A DNA stretch of 64,000 nucleotides from Stenocarpella maydis (GCA_002270565.1 NQMI01000005.1:248001-312000), one strand, 5' to 3'. Shown: positions 10,701 to 22,389, counted from the stretch's first letter. The notes: a model not told the origin generated them from the sequence alone. Numbers and translations: made by a program.

Positions 10701-12766
10701 CCCTACTGCCTCGACCAAACTGCCGTATCGCATCAAAGCTAGTCCTCGAGAAGTCACCACTCGCGCGAGGAGAGTTGCCCGGCGGTGACTGAGGTGACAG
10801 GGGTGAGAGTGTAGCCCTCACGTTGTCTCGCATCTTGGCGGTGCGTATGGGTGCAAGGCCAGGCTGGAAGCCGGGCTGAAGACCAGTTGAGGGGCTTTTG
10901 TTCGGTGCCAGCACAGTTGACACCGCTGCTGCTTCGTCAACAGTTGGCGGTACATAGAGCTTCCTAGGCTGACTGTCGTTGCTAGAAGATGCCGCATCCT
11001 CAACGAGGATCTTGAGGACACCGATCGCCTCCTTTCCAAAGCTGAAGAATGAGAAGAAGTACTGTCAAGTGTCAGCCATCGGAATTCCCAAGACGTCGTT
11101 CTTGTTCAGACTGTGCCCCACCTCGTCAATAGCGTACGTCTCATCATTGTCGATGACACGTATCTTGCAAGTGTCTGCGAACTCTAGCATCTGGGTCTCT
11201 TCGATGTCAATGACGTTTGCAGTCGGCAGGCTGATTTTGACGCTGTCTCCGTCGTTGTGACTTCGGAAGATGACGCGCTGCAAACACTTGACCCACTCCT
11301 TGGCACTGGGTGCGCTGTCTGCCCGGAAATGATATGTCCTGTGGTCAGTCTCGACAGAGAAATTAAGGCCATCCTTGTCCTTGTCAGTGATGGTGGCGGA
11401 GATGCCGTATCTCAGGTCTATCTGGCCGTGAGGGAGGTACAGGTTTGAAGGATCACGAAAGTACGAGAGGACATCGCCCTTGAGCCGGAACCAATACCTG
11501 TTGTACTTGGGATTTCTCTTCCCGGACTTGAACAGGTATCCGGACTTGGTGACCTCGTGCTTGTAGATTGTGAGCGATGTGTTCTCAGGATGTGGCTCGG
11601 GCTGACTGACCGCTTTCTTGGGGAGGTATGCGTAGAAGCAGATGTGTTTAGATGTTATGTAAATGTAGCCTTGCAGTAGCACACCTTGAAGCAGCCAGCA
11701 CGGATATTCTATGGCCGATGTCAGTTTCTGTACAACGCCCGGATATTAGGGACAATGTCTAACCTGAGATCAGCTCCTCTGGCTCGTCAAAGTCAAAGAT
11801 CTTCTGCAGCCTCTTGGAGAGTTCGGATGGCCCGGGGTCTGTGGCCTCGGATGAATCGCCTCTTCTATCAAGTGAAAGTCGCTCCATGTCGAAACTCGGG
11901 CGTGCCGACATCTCAGCGCGCGCATCAAGCATTCGGCTCATCATGGGCGCGAGCCGTTTCTCTTCGCCTGCCAGCCCATCGCCAGCAGAGGACTCGGGCT
12001 CTGATTCCTCCTGGATTTGAGACGCTTGTGCCTTGGTCTCCTTCTTGGAGCGGCTCTTGGTCGACAACTTGGACAATATTGGAACTGATTTCATCAATCT
12101 GCTATCGCTGAACTTACGGCGGTGTCGTTTGCTGGTGTTGGCTGCAGGCTGCTTAAGCACCGTGGTCTTTGCCAGTTTCCCCGTGGCAGCGTCATCTTTG
12201 CCCTTGGGGTGAGCTCCATCGTCATCGGACTCGTCCGCCTCCTCTTCCTCGCTGCTGTGGCCCTCGAACCTGTCGTGGAAGTCGACCTTGGGGCCGGCGG
12301 CGGCGATGAGACCGAAGATGCTCTGATTCAGGTTCATAAACGAGTGGTTGCCGTTACCGAGTCCGATGGGCAAGACGTCCTCCTCTTGTTCTTCGTCCCC
12401 ATCCTTCTGCTGGAGCTGTTCGGGGAAGTCCATGCTGGACAGGTGAGGGGGCCGTCGCTTTTGGAGTCTTCGATGCGATACTCGGCGGCGGGACTCGTCT
12501 TCGGAAGTGCGACAGGGGGACCAGGCACCGCGCTGCCGGTGTGGTTGAGGTATTGTTGATATGGTACTGGCGTCTCTTTGTTGGTATGTACCGTGTCTCA
12601 CGTCGGCCTGGGCGCCGGTGGAAGGACGGGGGGCGCTCGGGGACTGAGGAAGCTCGGGCTCCATTGTGTCGTGGGTCGGCCTAGGCAGACCGCTGCCTAG
12701 ATGGGAGAGGGAACCTGCAAGCCAGGCTGGGGTTTGAGTTTCCAGTGGATGACGCTCAGATGGCAC
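7723..12766 (-). CDS. ATG26: sterol 3-beta-glucosyltransferase (PH-GRAM-UGT)
   Basis: Transfers glucose from UDP-glucose to the 3-hydroxyl of ergosterol; orthologues act at membranes and, in some fungi, in pexophagy. Four exons: 11764-12766, 11122-11708, 8230-11061 and 7723-8163. The introns of 55, 60 and 66 nt have good consensus, and the exons sum to 1,620 codons plus stop. Residues 1-330 are acidic, Ser-rich and disordered. A split GRAM/PH region begins with [30 protein letters not shown], with the PH domain at about 386-490 ([15 protein letters not shown]). A second GRAM follows at about 865-975 ([14 protein letters not shown]). The GT1 catalytic domain starts near 1049 ([15 protein letters not shown]) and carries the UDP-sugar signature [17 protein letters not shown]. 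The acidic, low-complexity N-terminus makes the start uncertain: an ATG at 12664 is an alternative. Confidence 0.95.
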
Positions 12767-14304
12767 GAGATGTAGAGGTGGTTGGACGGCAGGGCTGAGC
12801 GATTGTCAGAGGATGCCGATATGGCACCCGGGATGCAGCTCCCCTGGGATGGGGTGTTCTTCACGATGGCAGAGTGAGCCGGGACTCGGACTATTGAAAG
12901 ATGGCAGATGACCGAGACCAAGAGGTCGAGGACAGAGTTTGGGACGAGTAGTCCGCTGTCTTGACTCGGACAAAGAGTTGCAGCCAGCAACTAGCCGCGA
13001 GTGCTGTAGGAAGGACAGCCCATCCGGTACGATTGGAGACGTTAATACGGATATGGGCTCGTCTTGCACCTAGTTCGGAAGAGCTGGTCTGCTGTGCAGC
13101 AGTCGTGCGGTCACAGGCCAGGCCGGCTTGGAGATTCGTCAAGAGACTCGGTTGTAAGCGGGCGATGATGACGGGGCAACAGAGACGTGTGATCGAGGCA
13201 CGACTGAGGTGTGTGTGCTGATGTTGAATAAGACAGCGAAAGTAGGACCGGGGGCGCGGGAATGGATGCTTGGATGCTTGGATGCTGGATACCTGCAGGC
13301 AGTATTTTTAGGAAGATCGCAGGTTAGGGGATCTGTTGGGCCCGGAAGACTAGGAGGAATCGGCCCAACAGCAAGGCGAAATGCGAGCTGAAGTGAGGCG
13401 AGGTGAGAGCAGGCAAATCATCGGGACCCTGGGTGACGACGGGACGTGCTGGGACGGGGGACCTGTGACGACTTCGGATGGAGTCCTGGAGACGGCATGA
13501 TACATAGATAGCGAGCGAATGACCCCGGAGCTGGGACGCTGTTGACGATTTCATCATTGGCCGAGCCGCAGGCTGGCAGTGGGTACCGAGGGACTCGCGG
13601 GCCACTTGGAGCCTGTTTTCTTATCGATTAGATGCCCGGCAGGCCCCAGTCGCAGGGGGGATCCCTGACTGTGGGACTCGTGGGTAGGTAGTGTACCTAG
13701 GTACATCTGGACTTGGTGACACCAGCTGGCGGGAGGAGCTTCCCCAGCATTCCCAGCTGACAGCCATCATCACATGCCAGCAGTTCTCTCAGCCACCTGC
13801 ACACGTATAGTGTACTTAGGTAGTGTACTAAATTTACACTCACCTGTCCCGACGGTGCAGGGACAGTTTTTAGGCATGGACAACTGATTCCATTCACTTC
13901 GATAGGACCACCCCAGAGACACGAAGATTGCTACAATAAGATACCTTTTTCCCTCCTGCTCCCAGGGGTTTCCCTTCCTATCCTTCCTGGTATCTTCCAA
14001 GCCACTCCTACATGTGCAGCTCTTGCATCGTGGGTCGCTCTGAAAGTAAGCGCAACGGCTCCATACCCAAAGGACCAACAAGGTTCATGCCGTGCAGGCA
14101 GCCTACTTAGCTACCTAGTGTACCTAGGTACTAAGTAGGTACTGAATGGTTTGTTTGGTATAGTGCCCAGCGGAAATACACCAGAATTTCCAACAGGCAG
14201 GACTTTCCGCGCCATCGCTCCTTTGTCGCCTGCATGCAGTCAGCTGTGCAGGATCACGTCGCCACATGAATTCCCAACATTCTTCTAACGGAAATAGCAC
14301 CACT
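12767..14304. other. intergenic: ATG26 promoter, CMR1 3' flank
   Basis: No gene is supported. It contains a short imperfect GGATGCTT repeat at about 13263-13289, exact TACCTAGGTA palindromes at 13694-13703 and 14121-14130, and a one-base variant (TACTTAGGTA) at 13813-13822. The final 170 bases before 14304 are the 3' flank of the minus-strand CMR1 gene. Confidence 0.45.
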
Positions 14305-15926
14305 TCACATCCACAGGCATACCTTGCCCGATGCCGTGCCCCCTACCACCCAGTTCTGCGTCGGATGCATATGCGCCACGGCGGGCACAGCCGTAATGCC
14401 GTCGCCATCAAGCTGTGCTAGTTGCTCGCCGTTGGCATCGTAGACATCCACAAATCTGTTCATGTTGCCGATCGCAAACTTCTGGATGCCGTCTGCTGGC
14501 CGTCGCTGCCATTGTGGTTTCAGGATCGTCACCCATCTTCCCGTCTGATTGTTGTGCTTCACGATGCTCGACGGCTTCATCTCCTTCTCGGATTTCTCGC
14601 GCCCGACTTTCCACGAGCTGGCATCGCCAAAGTCGTAGATCTTGATGGTATCGTCGTAGGAACTGGTGGCGATGTGACCACCAGGGCTCCAAGAAGCATG
14701 CGACACTGACAGCCTCGAAACGTGCTCCCCGATCAAAGCCGGATGCCTCATGTCGCCCTTGCCCGAGATCTTCCGCATGTCCCATATCTTCATGGTGCGA
14801 TCCAGCGATGCGGTTGTGAAAAGATGGGGTGCATGAGGGTGCAGGGCGAAACCGCCAATTTTGGCATCGCTAACCTCCCAGATCTCGGCGTCGTCCTTGG
14901 TCCGGATGTCGTACCGACCGACAGATCCCGAGAGCGTTGAGAAGACAATAGTACTGGCGTCATTCTGGGCCATATCGATTGCACTGATGGGCAGGTCCTC
15001 GTCGTCGCCTGGTGCAAATACCTGCACAGAAACCGGCGTGCCTGCCCCGAGATCCAGTTTTCTGATTGACGAGTCGTACGAGGCCGTATAGACTGATTTC
15101 AGGTCTGTGAGTGGGAAATGGAACGACGAAATGGTTCTCGTGTGCGTCTTGAACGCTGCAATCACTGGATCTGGGATCTCGGCGTCCTCGTCATCGTCAT
15201 TGACCTCAGCGGCTTCCTGTGAGGCGTCAAAAATGCCCATCGCACCCTCTTTGTCTCCTGCAAAGATGAGAGGCTTTTCTTCGGTTGGGTGAAAGCCCAT
15301 CGAATAAATTCTTTGTGGAACAATTTTGATGTCTGTGATGTACCGATATCAGCAGCCACCTCAGATAACACGCCTGCAGGATTCCTTGACCCACCGTTAA
15401 CTGCCCATTTGTCGTACAATTCCAAGCTGTTCATTTTCTCCCTCAGATTCCGCAGATCTTCGTCCGTGGTTTCTTTGATGTCGTCCTCATCAAAGGTCCG
15501 CACCCCGGGTTCCGCACCCAACCGCGGCAGAGAAATGAGACCTGTGACCGCGTCGACCCCGTTCGTAAACTTGCGGCCCTCGACCAAGATATCCCCAAGA
15601 TTCAGGTCATCATTGACCCTGGCCTTCTTGGCCGGCCTATCCGAAGGGAAAAGCGAGACCGGTGCAGGATCCTCAGCTTCCCGCTTGGGGCCGTCACCCT
15701 TGAGACGTGAGCTCGCCCGCGTCGCAACGGCCCTCTCTCTCTTCGGCTGCTCCCTCCTCTCAACTGGCTGCCTCTTAGGCCGCGGGCGGGGTGGAGGTTT
15801 CGGAGCTACGGGCTTTGCGATCTTGGCCGCCGTGGTTGAGAGGTCTCTGAGAATCTCATTGTTTGCGGCAATGTTTTGGAGACGGCGCTGCTCGAAGGCC
15901 GACATGGGCTCTTTCTTTACAGGCAT
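14305..15926 (-). CDS. CMR1: WD40 DNA damage-binding protein Cmr1 (WDR76-type)
   Basis: Cmr1 is a nuclear WD40 protein linked to DNA damage response and protein quality-control foci. Two exons, 15395-15926 and 14305-15332, are separated by a 62-nt intron with donor GTGGGT and acceptor CAG. Together they give 519 residues and join to [40 protein letters not shown], the diagnostic start of the family's beta-propeller. The N-terminal 170 residues are basic and Pro-rich ([13 protein letters not shown]), then acidic, with a nuclear-localisation-like PAKKARVND. Repeats such as [19 protein letters not shown] and [16 protein letters not shown] are typical WD40 blades. The protein ends GKVCLWM as in relatives. 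The start ATG at 15926 is the first ATG giving the conserved N-terminus. It is divergent from the Mtf2-like gene. Confidence 0.93.
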
Positions 15927-16346
15927 GTTCTGTGTAAGAACAATGCAACTGTGATACACACAAGATTGATGGGTAGAGAGTAAGGTATGCCTCAGGGACT
16001 TGACGGGCTGAAACGAGAAAGAAGGTGTGTGGCGGGTGGCAATGGCGCGGTCGAAGATGCGTCGAAGGAAGAAGCACTTTAAAATGTGACGCGACGGACC
16101 GCGGCGACCACAGCAGACGCGAGTGGCACACGCTTGCACGCTATAGGTACCTGGGTACGTCCTTGGAGACCCCACTGCAGAAGACATGGGCGGGGATAGC
16201 GGTGGCTGATAGAGAGATGGCCCAAGCGCCCTGGGCTCTTAGCGCCAGAAATTTTGGAAGAGCCGCCCGCCCAGAGAGAGCATCACGTCTGCTGCGACAA
16301 TCTGCACTGCTTCCCGCACGGCACAGCGCAGGTTCGGAATGCCACA
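15927..16346. promoter_or_regulatory. divergent promoter between CMR1 and the Mtf2-like gene
   Basis: The 420 bases separating the two start codons must contain both promoters. No TATA box is obvious. A TACCTGGGTA variant of the window's recurrent palindrome lies at 16147-16156. Assignment as promoter rests on gene arrangement only. Confidence 0.45.
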
Positions 16347-17714
16347 ATGTCTGCCACACTGACGCCCTTTCTGTTCCAGACACGGACCCTGCTCCGGCTC
16401 GCAAGAGCCAGGCCTCTTGCCCCAACTCGTTTCGCCCGGTCTCTGCACGTCACCTCGAGCTGTCAAAGGAAGCGCGAACCCGACCCAATCCCCTTCGAGC
16501 TGCCCCCAGAGGTCGACAACCCGGACGCAGTCGGGCGTGTAGGATCGCCGGGCGATACAGGCACCATCACACCGCTCGAGCGACAGGCCTTCGAAAATAT
16601 CTTCAGAGAGATCAGCGAGAAGGGCAAGCACCTCCCCGCCGTCACCCCAAAGCGAGCCAACACTCCGGATCTTGCGCAGAGAGAGCCGACCTTCTTGAAG
16701 GGACTCTATGATGGCCCAGAGTTCAACGTCACCGCCATCATACAGGACGCCGCGGAGAAGCAGTCAGAGACCACGCCAAGTGTCAACGGCCTAGACCCCC
16801 TGTCGCCTCTCGGGTCGACATACTCGGCCGCCGACCGTGAACATGCCCTCTTGCAGTTCCCTCCCAGCCTCAGACGCGCGGCGAGGACGGCATACGGCAT
16901 GATGCAGTCTGCCAAGGACACTCCCGTCGCCACCGAAGGCGGCGGCCAGGAAGGCTTGGGCTTTCGAACCGACGCAGTAGAGGAGGTCAGCTCTGGTTCC
17001 TCGGACCACCTCTCGAGGAAGATAGAGGTGGAGGCATCGCGCCGGCAGGCAAGGCTCTCCATCAAAGCTAAGATGGAAAATGCCGAGAACGACTTTGAGC
17101 TCTGGGACGTCGTTGAGAAGGAGGTCTTTACCCTGGTCGAGAAGCTTGGGCTTGCCACGCCGGAGCCGACCCCAGAGACGAAGACGAAGCGGAGAAAGAA
17201 GAAACAGGCGAATAAAGAAGACGAGGCTGTCGCCGCAGCGGCAGCTCCTGAGCCTCTTCTCAGCATGGATACCTACGGGCCCATCTACCCCATGCTGCTC
17301 CTCGACGCGCTGCACCTGTTCGAGAAGAAGTTCTCCCGGCCGTCGCCCCTGGCCTTCAACCTTCTGCCACGCGTCAAGCAGCTTGGCCTCCCCTCGTACG
17401 TGCTTGGCGTCAGCACATCTTTTTACAACAAATTATTGGGCGTCATGTGGGAGCATTTTGGCGACGCGAACGGGGTGATGGCGCTCCTCGAGGAGATGCG
17501 CCATGCGGGCCTGCAGTTTGACGAGGAAACAAAGTCGGTCCTGCATCAAATGGAACGTGTCCTCCGCTCCGCGCAACGAGGCGACAGCGGGTACTTCCTC
17601 AAGTACATGATGCGCATGCCCGAGTACGAGCCCCTGCTGAGACAAAGGTTGTCAAATTGGAACAAGCATATCGATTGGAACATCAACCGACGAGCGGGTA
17701 TTCTGAGAATTTAA
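16347..17714 (+). CDS. Mtf2-like mitochondrial gene-expression protein
   Basis: Single exon, 455 residues from the ATG at 16347; the frame stays open further upstream but the ATG there has no support. The first 40 residues are Arg/Ser/Leu-rich with no acid (FLFQTRTLLRLARARPLAPTRFARSLHV), a typical mitochondrial presequence. The C-terminal third matches the fungal Mtf2 C-terminal region: YPMLLLDALHLFEKKFSRPSPLAF, LPRVKQLGLPSYVLGVSTSFYNKLL and ALLEEMRHAGLQFDEET. Mtf2/Nam1 in yeast couples mitochondrial transcription to RNA processing and translation; the same role here is inferred. A Lys/Arg-rich linker near residues 275-290 precedes the conserved part. Confidence 0.8.
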   Translation: MSATLTPFLFQTRTLLRLARARPLAPTRFARSLHVTSSCQRKREPDPIPFELPPEVDNPDAVGRVGSPGDTGTITPLERQAFENIFREISEKGKHLPAVTPKRANTPDLAQREPTFLKGLYDGPEFNVTAIIQDAAEKQSETTPSVNGLDPLSPLGSTYSAADREHALLQFPPSLRRAARTAYGMMQSAKDTPVATEGGGQEGLGFRTDAVEEVSSGSSDHLSRKIEVEASRRQARLSIKAKMENAENDFELWDVVEKEVFTLVEKLGLATPEPTPETKTKRRKKKQANKEDEAVAAAAAPEPLLSMDTYGPIYPMLLLDALHLFEKKFSRPSPLAFNLLPRVKQLGLPSYVLGVSTSFYNKLLGVMWEHFGDANGVMALLEEMRHAGLQFDEETKSVLHQMERVLRSAQRGDSGYFLKYMMRMPEYEPLLRQRLSNWNKHIDWNINRRAGILRI

Positions 17715-18388
17715 GACGGTGTTTGCTGGGCGGACTGGGATTGCCCGTGTACGAATATAGTTAATCCGAACGGAGGACGCATCGTGGGCTGCGCTTTGTT
17801 CGCCGAACATACGTCGTTACATATCAGAAAGAAACCTCAACCAGGGCTACATGGACCCGTTTCCTTTGAATAATTGACTGCGCATTCGTATGCGTGGTCC
17901 CTTGCTCGCCCAAGGGGCGGCTGGCTGGCCAAGTAACCGAGATTACAAAACTATCGACAATGCTTGCGGAATTCCTTGTTGCGGCAATATAGATGCGAAT
18001 ACGATCAGAAAGCCTTGGTTTCGATGTTGAAACGGCGGGCAATGAGGCACTGGCTTCCGTGCGCCAATCATCTAGCTTGCTTCTCATGACACCTACAATG
18101 CCCGTTCCGGGCGAGCGTAGAGACGTTGTTGGCCTCAACATCATGGATTATGCAATTATCAGACGCCGTTGTACGCTTTTTATATATAGCTGGACTCTTC
18201 CTACCGCTCACCAATGTCAGCATCGCACTATCGCCGTTTCAGACCTGTTAGTTCTATCCGACACTACCTAGGTACCAAGATATCCTACAGACCAAATACT
18301 CAACTCTCCAAACTTGCTCTATCTCTTTCTAAAAAAAAAAAAAAAAAGAAAAAAGAAAAAGAAAAAAAAAGGGTTAGGTACACATCTT
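17715..18388. other. intergenic with A-rich tract and palindrome
   Basis: A TATATATA box lies at about 18180-18187, an exact TACCTAGGTA palindrome at 18265-18274, and an A-rich tract (A17 interrupted by G) at 18331-18370. No gene is supported. Confidence 0.45.
18331..18370 (+). repeat. poly-A / (A)nG simple repeat
   Basis: Seventeen consecutive A residues followed by AGAAAAAAGAAAAAG-type sequence. It lies just upstream of the DUF7053-like relic, on its 5' side, so it is not a retroposon tail of that relic. Confidence 0.9.
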
Positions 18389-18843
18389 TAACAACCTAGA
18401 GCCAGAGCTGACAGGCGGCCCAGGACGCTTCGAAATAACCCACTCAGGCCCGATCCCAGCTGGCGTGGACAAAACAAAGGCGGTAACAGTGCTGCACGAC
18501 CACGATGGCTACTTCCGGTCGGCAGAGCACTACAAGGAGCACAAGGAGCTCCCAAGCGACGGCGGCCAGCATCAGGGTCTAGAGCGTGCGCAACGACATC
18601 CCCAACCCGATCATGGATTCCAGTGTCACCACCAATTACGAGGTCGTCGATTTCGTGGACGGGCTGTGGTACCGGGCCAGCTCGGTAATGGGGGTGGTCG
18701 AGGAGGGTTGGGCGTGCGGACTGGAGATGCGTGCCACCGTCTGGGTTGAGCGTAACGCGATGCTGAAGGGTCTGACCAAGGGCCAGGTCCTGTCTGGTTC
18801 TGGGTACATCCATGAAACCCTCCTTGCGACCATGGAAAAGTAG
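18389..18843 (+). pseudogene. DUF7053-like protein relic with frameshift
   Basis: Two plus-strand frames together resemble a short fungal SRPBCC-like DUF7053 protein. The first (from about 18389) reads FEITHSGPIPAGVDKTKAVTVLHDHD, the second (18586-18843) reads NYEVVDFVDGLWYRASSVMG and continues to a TAG at 18841. The shift occurs between about 18560 and 18610, and no intron with good borders fits that interval. No convincing start codon precedes the first half. It is short compared with the family's usual 180-200 residues. Family assignment is by remembered pattern and is tentative. Confidence 0.4.
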
Positions 18844-19815
18844 TTTGAATTTTCCATACATTCGGTCCTTTCGAGGTATATTAAAACACGGCAAAGGCCA
18901 AGTTGAGACTGTGGCAATGATTACATGTATGCATTGAAAGAACATAATTTATAAGGTTACGCTTAAGCATGACGGTGGAGACCAAGAGAACACAGCTCTT
19001 CAGGGGCGACCGAAGCGCAGAGCTTGATCAAACCATTGATGTCTGTACGATGCCGGAGATCGACGCTGCTCCCGTTGCGATCCCGAGAGCACGGTGACTT
19101 CCCAGGGCTCTAAAGATTTAGCTAGGCACACACAGTGACTGACTTATTTTGCAGAGTGGCAGCCACTGGCGTGGCTGTGGGAATCAAGTATGTGTAATTC
19201 CCAGGCAAAGAGACTATTTTCAAATGGAGGAAACTCAACATTCTGGCTCTTGGCACTGCTCATCATCTTGTCGCCTGGGTTGACTCTCCAACGCGCGACG
19301 ACTACCGACCTCGGTTTGATGAGGGACATAGGGCGGTGTCCTGGCCAGCTAGGGCATGCTGGATCAAGGTGTAGTCTTTCCAGAAAGACCCCGTGTTGCT
19401 AATCACGACCAAAGACTGAAGCTGGTTGTCTTTAGAATTTGACAAATTTATGTTCAAGTACAGCACTTACCTAATTATGGCTATGTTCATGCCCTGACAC
19501 TTGAGTATTGGATTCCGCCAGTGAGACGGAGCCGACTTTCACCATTGCATATTTTCTTTTCTTTCCGTCTGTCTCAGATGCAACATCAGACAAGGTGGTA
19601 AGCACTAGGCTTTGCTGAGCAGGTGTGGTACTCCCTGTGTGATATTCACACGTCAGCGACTTGTGGCAGGTTGTTCTTGTGGTTATCGCACTCATACGTG
19701 CCCTTGGGCTGTCTGATTCTTCCCCTCTTTTCCGATCATCCCACTGCAGAAGGCACATTTTGCTCCTGAGTATAAACTCCAAGTCCCTGGCCCCTCAAAT
19801 CAGGAGACAGCTGCA
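18844..19815. other. intergenic, no supported gene
   Basis: Short frames only (19190-19402 plus, 19471-19782 minus), with no domains. A TATA-like GTATAAA lies at 19770-19776, about 40 bases upstream of the acetyltransferase start. Confidence 0.45.
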
Positions 19816-20616
19816 ATGAGAGATTTACCTTCACGTTACGAGATCCGCAAGCTTACTCCTGAGCATTCGCAATGGGTAGCTGCCATCTTCTCCCACAGCA
19901 ACGTGTTCCACAGCACCATCTTTCCCCATGTCTATCCGGAAGGCAAAGGCGCGCGCTTCAACAACATGGTGAAGGCGGCCGCCTACCTTATCCATCACCA
20001 GATCAGCTCCGGCCTGTCTCTTGGTGTGTTCGACAAAGAGTACCAATACAGGAAGGCCGAGTCCGCCCCGACGGACGGCAAATTCTACTGTGACCTGGAG
20101 TACACTGAGTACTCTGCGGAAGAGCTCCTCGAAGCTATGGACTTCCCCCTTGTCAGCTTCGCTCTGTCCTACGACGGGGTTGACCCTCTGGAACCAGCGC
20201 GGATGCAGCCTCTGGTCGACACCCTTCCCGTCTTTGGAACCATGTACCGCCACCTTGACGTCCTGGACCCGCGACCAATAGACAGCTGGAAGCCAGCAGA
20301 GCGACGTGGGGAGATTCTCATGCGCAATGCGACCAGCACGAGGCATGAGTATGAAGGGAAGGGTATCATGGGCGCTCTTGCGCGCTACCTTATGAGAGAT
20401 GCTGCAAGGAAGGGGTACAAGGCCATCAACATAGAATGTCTGAATGACGCTGTGACTTACGTATGGTCTAAGCCTCCCAGTCCTTTCAAGGGGGAGATCA
20501 TTGCTAGTTTCATGACCGACGAGTTTGAGGAAGAACAGGATGGAAAAAAGGTCAAGCCAATGGCCACTTCGAAACAGTTGGTCACTAGAGTCTGGACCAC
20601 ATTGTCCGACTCTTAG
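19816..20616 (+). CDS. GNAT-fold acetyltransferase, fungal
   Basis: Single exon, 266 residues. GNAT enzymes transfer acetyl from acetyl-CoA to an amine. The acetyl-CoA binding motif A is visible at about 178-192 (HEYEGKGIMGALARYLM, matching R/Q-x-x-G-x-G/A), followed by AARKGYKAINIECLNDAVTYVW, which resembles motif B. The N-terminal half (YEIRKLTPEHSQWVAAIFSHSNVF) is the usual first strand and helices. There is no targeting signal; cytosolic location is likely. The acceptor cannot be read from sequence; many fungal paralogues with this layout are uncharacterised. The neighbour downstream is an unrelated small membrane protein. Confidence 0.75.
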   Translation: MRDLPSRYEIRKLTPEHSQWVAAIFSHSNVFHSTIFPHVYPEGKGARFNNMVKAAAYLIHHQISSGLSLGVFDKEYQYRKAESAPTDGKFYCDLEYTEYSAEELLEAMDFPLVSFALSYDGVDPLEPARMQPLVDTLPVFGTMYRHLDVLDPRPIDSWKPAERRGEILMRNATSTRHEYEGKGIMGALARYLMRDAARKGYKAINIECLNDAVTYVWSKPPSPFKGEIIASFMTDEFEEEQDGKKVKPMATSKQLVTRVWTTLSDS

Positions 20617-21375
20617 AATCCGAATTTATCGTATCTGGAAGTCCGCATTGGCAATACGCGTATCTCCAGCACGGTCGCGGGAGGTATATGGTGGATGTCG
20701 ATCACGGCCCAGCACTTGGGCAACTGCATGCATTTGACGGACTTCAAGAAGTTTGGAGAAAGTCTCAGTAGAAGCGGCTGGGCAGAGAGGCGCAGTGAGT
20801 CCAATTTTTATTTGGACAAAGTCAAGAATGGATATGTGAAGCTTCTCTGGTCAGAATCAGAATTGTATTCAACATTTAATTAAACATCTGCCCATCAAAT
20901 CGGCTATGCGCCAAACATGCCTAGGTACATATATACCTAGGTAAGTATGTATTGTGGGTGGATAGAAGGCTGCTACGTACGATTTAAAACGCCCACTATG
21001 AGTCCGGGTCTTGTCAAATTGTAAAATTTTGATTTTTGTTAAGTAGTTAGCGGATGGGTTCTCAACTGAGGGGATCAATCACACATGTGCCACCTTGTGT
21101 CCTTGAGTAACTGAAAACTGACCACTGCACACCTTCCCTCTTCACCTCGGCAGTTGTGACTTTGTACCGTGTTCCTTGCAGTCGACACCTCCAAGGAAGT
21201 CTGCAGTCTCCGAGGATCCGCCAGAAAATGAAACACACAAAGCTTCAATGTGTCCAAAGATCTCAACACTGCCGTCTGCTTCAGCCCAACACACCCACCC
21301 CCCTCTTCTTTTTTCTCTCTGCCATCACACTGAGCCAACATTTAGCAAGTTAGCAGGCAACTGCCCCACCGCGCC
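20617..21375. other. intergenic, AT-rich
   Basis: Holds a TACCTAGGTA palindrome at 20934-20943 with a second half-like GCCTAGGTAC just before it at 20920. Several stop-rich short frames; no gene is supported. Confidence 0.45.
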
Positions 21376-22002
21376 ATGTCATTCCTGGCCAATTTATGCG
21401 TCATTTTCATGATTATGAGATGGCTGATGGCTTTCAACCCACGGCTACCATCCTCTGACGCCAAAGCCAGTTTCAATCGGGTGCAAGATGAGGCTCTCGA
21501 TTCCCCTCCAATCTCTCCAAACCTCAATGGAGGAAGCGGTGCCGCCCATGAAAAATTCCAATCGCCCTTTCTTCTGGCTGGGTCGCAAGGCCTCTCGGCC
21601 CAGCATCCCATAGGAGTGTTCTCAGCTGCCCCCAGCAGCTACGACACTTCTCCCGTCAACACCAACCAACCACACTGGACTCCATCGACATTGTCTGATG
21701 GGCCGCCCAAGTTCGAAGAGCCAGGCCAGACTGGATGTTCCATGTTCCAGACGCAGCAACAGGTAAGTGGCTGCGAGAGTCCCAGAATGCCAACTGCCTT
21801 TAATGTTCGGACTGGCTGATCTGACTCTGGGCAGCAGAAGCTGATCCACGATGGACTGTCATCGGCACCGAACGCTCGGAGAGGCCTGGTCACAAAACCG
21901 ACAACCCGGGAAGAGGCAGACTCAGTAGCATGGATCTGCTTGGGAATGTTCGTCGTGGTTTGCATTTGGTCTGGGATCGTCTACTGGAGCCAGAGGCCGT
22001 GA
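21376..22002 (+). CDS. small membrane protein, unrecognised (two exons)
   Basis: Exon 1 is 21376-21762, then a 72-nt intron with a perfect GTAAGT donor and a GGGCAG acceptor. Exon 2 is 21835-22002, giving 184 residues in one frame. The N-terminal 18 residues are hydrophobic (MSFLANLCVIFMIMRWLM), a signal anchor or signal peptide. The middle is polar and rich in Ser, Pro and Gln. The C-terminus carries a clear membrane span, AWICLGMFVVVCIWSGIVYW, followed only by a short SQRP tail. No family is recognised. The acceptor is a tandem GCAGCAG, so mRNAs with or without one Gln are possible. The frame-preserving intron and the membrane span appearing only after splicing are the main support. Confidence 0.6.
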
Positions 22003-22389
22003 ACTCGGCCCATAAACAGCCCTGGAGGATTACCTACCTGACCACACGCCTGTATGATTACAAGCTGCAATATTGCAATCACAGCGGAAATGCGGTTACC
22101 TGTCATTCACGGTAGACAATATCAGTGAAAAGTTCGCCTTCAGAGAAACGAACACCCAGCCTTTGCTGCATGTCCCACGAGTCTCTCTACTTGCCCAGGT
22201 GGCACGGCAACCTTAAAGTAGGATCTGCACAAACCACGTGTTCGGGAGAGAATCGAAGGAGCCTCTCCTGGTTTCCGTAACAGATTGAGACATGCTTGTA
22301 GGACCTGACTCCCATTTCGAGACCTGAAAAGCTAAAATGACCTTGTACCAGTCGAGAACGGCACCATAGCCGTCACAGGGGCCCGCCCA
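22003..22389. other. convergent 3' intergenic spacer
   Basis: Spacer between the plus-strand membrane protein and the minus-strand carboxypeptidase; must hold both 3' ends. No gene or structure is seen. Confidence 0.4.

Noticed and set aside
18331..18370. Poly-A tract as tail of a retroposed gene
   Set aside because: It lies on the 5' side of the neighbouring relic and no target-site duplication is visible.
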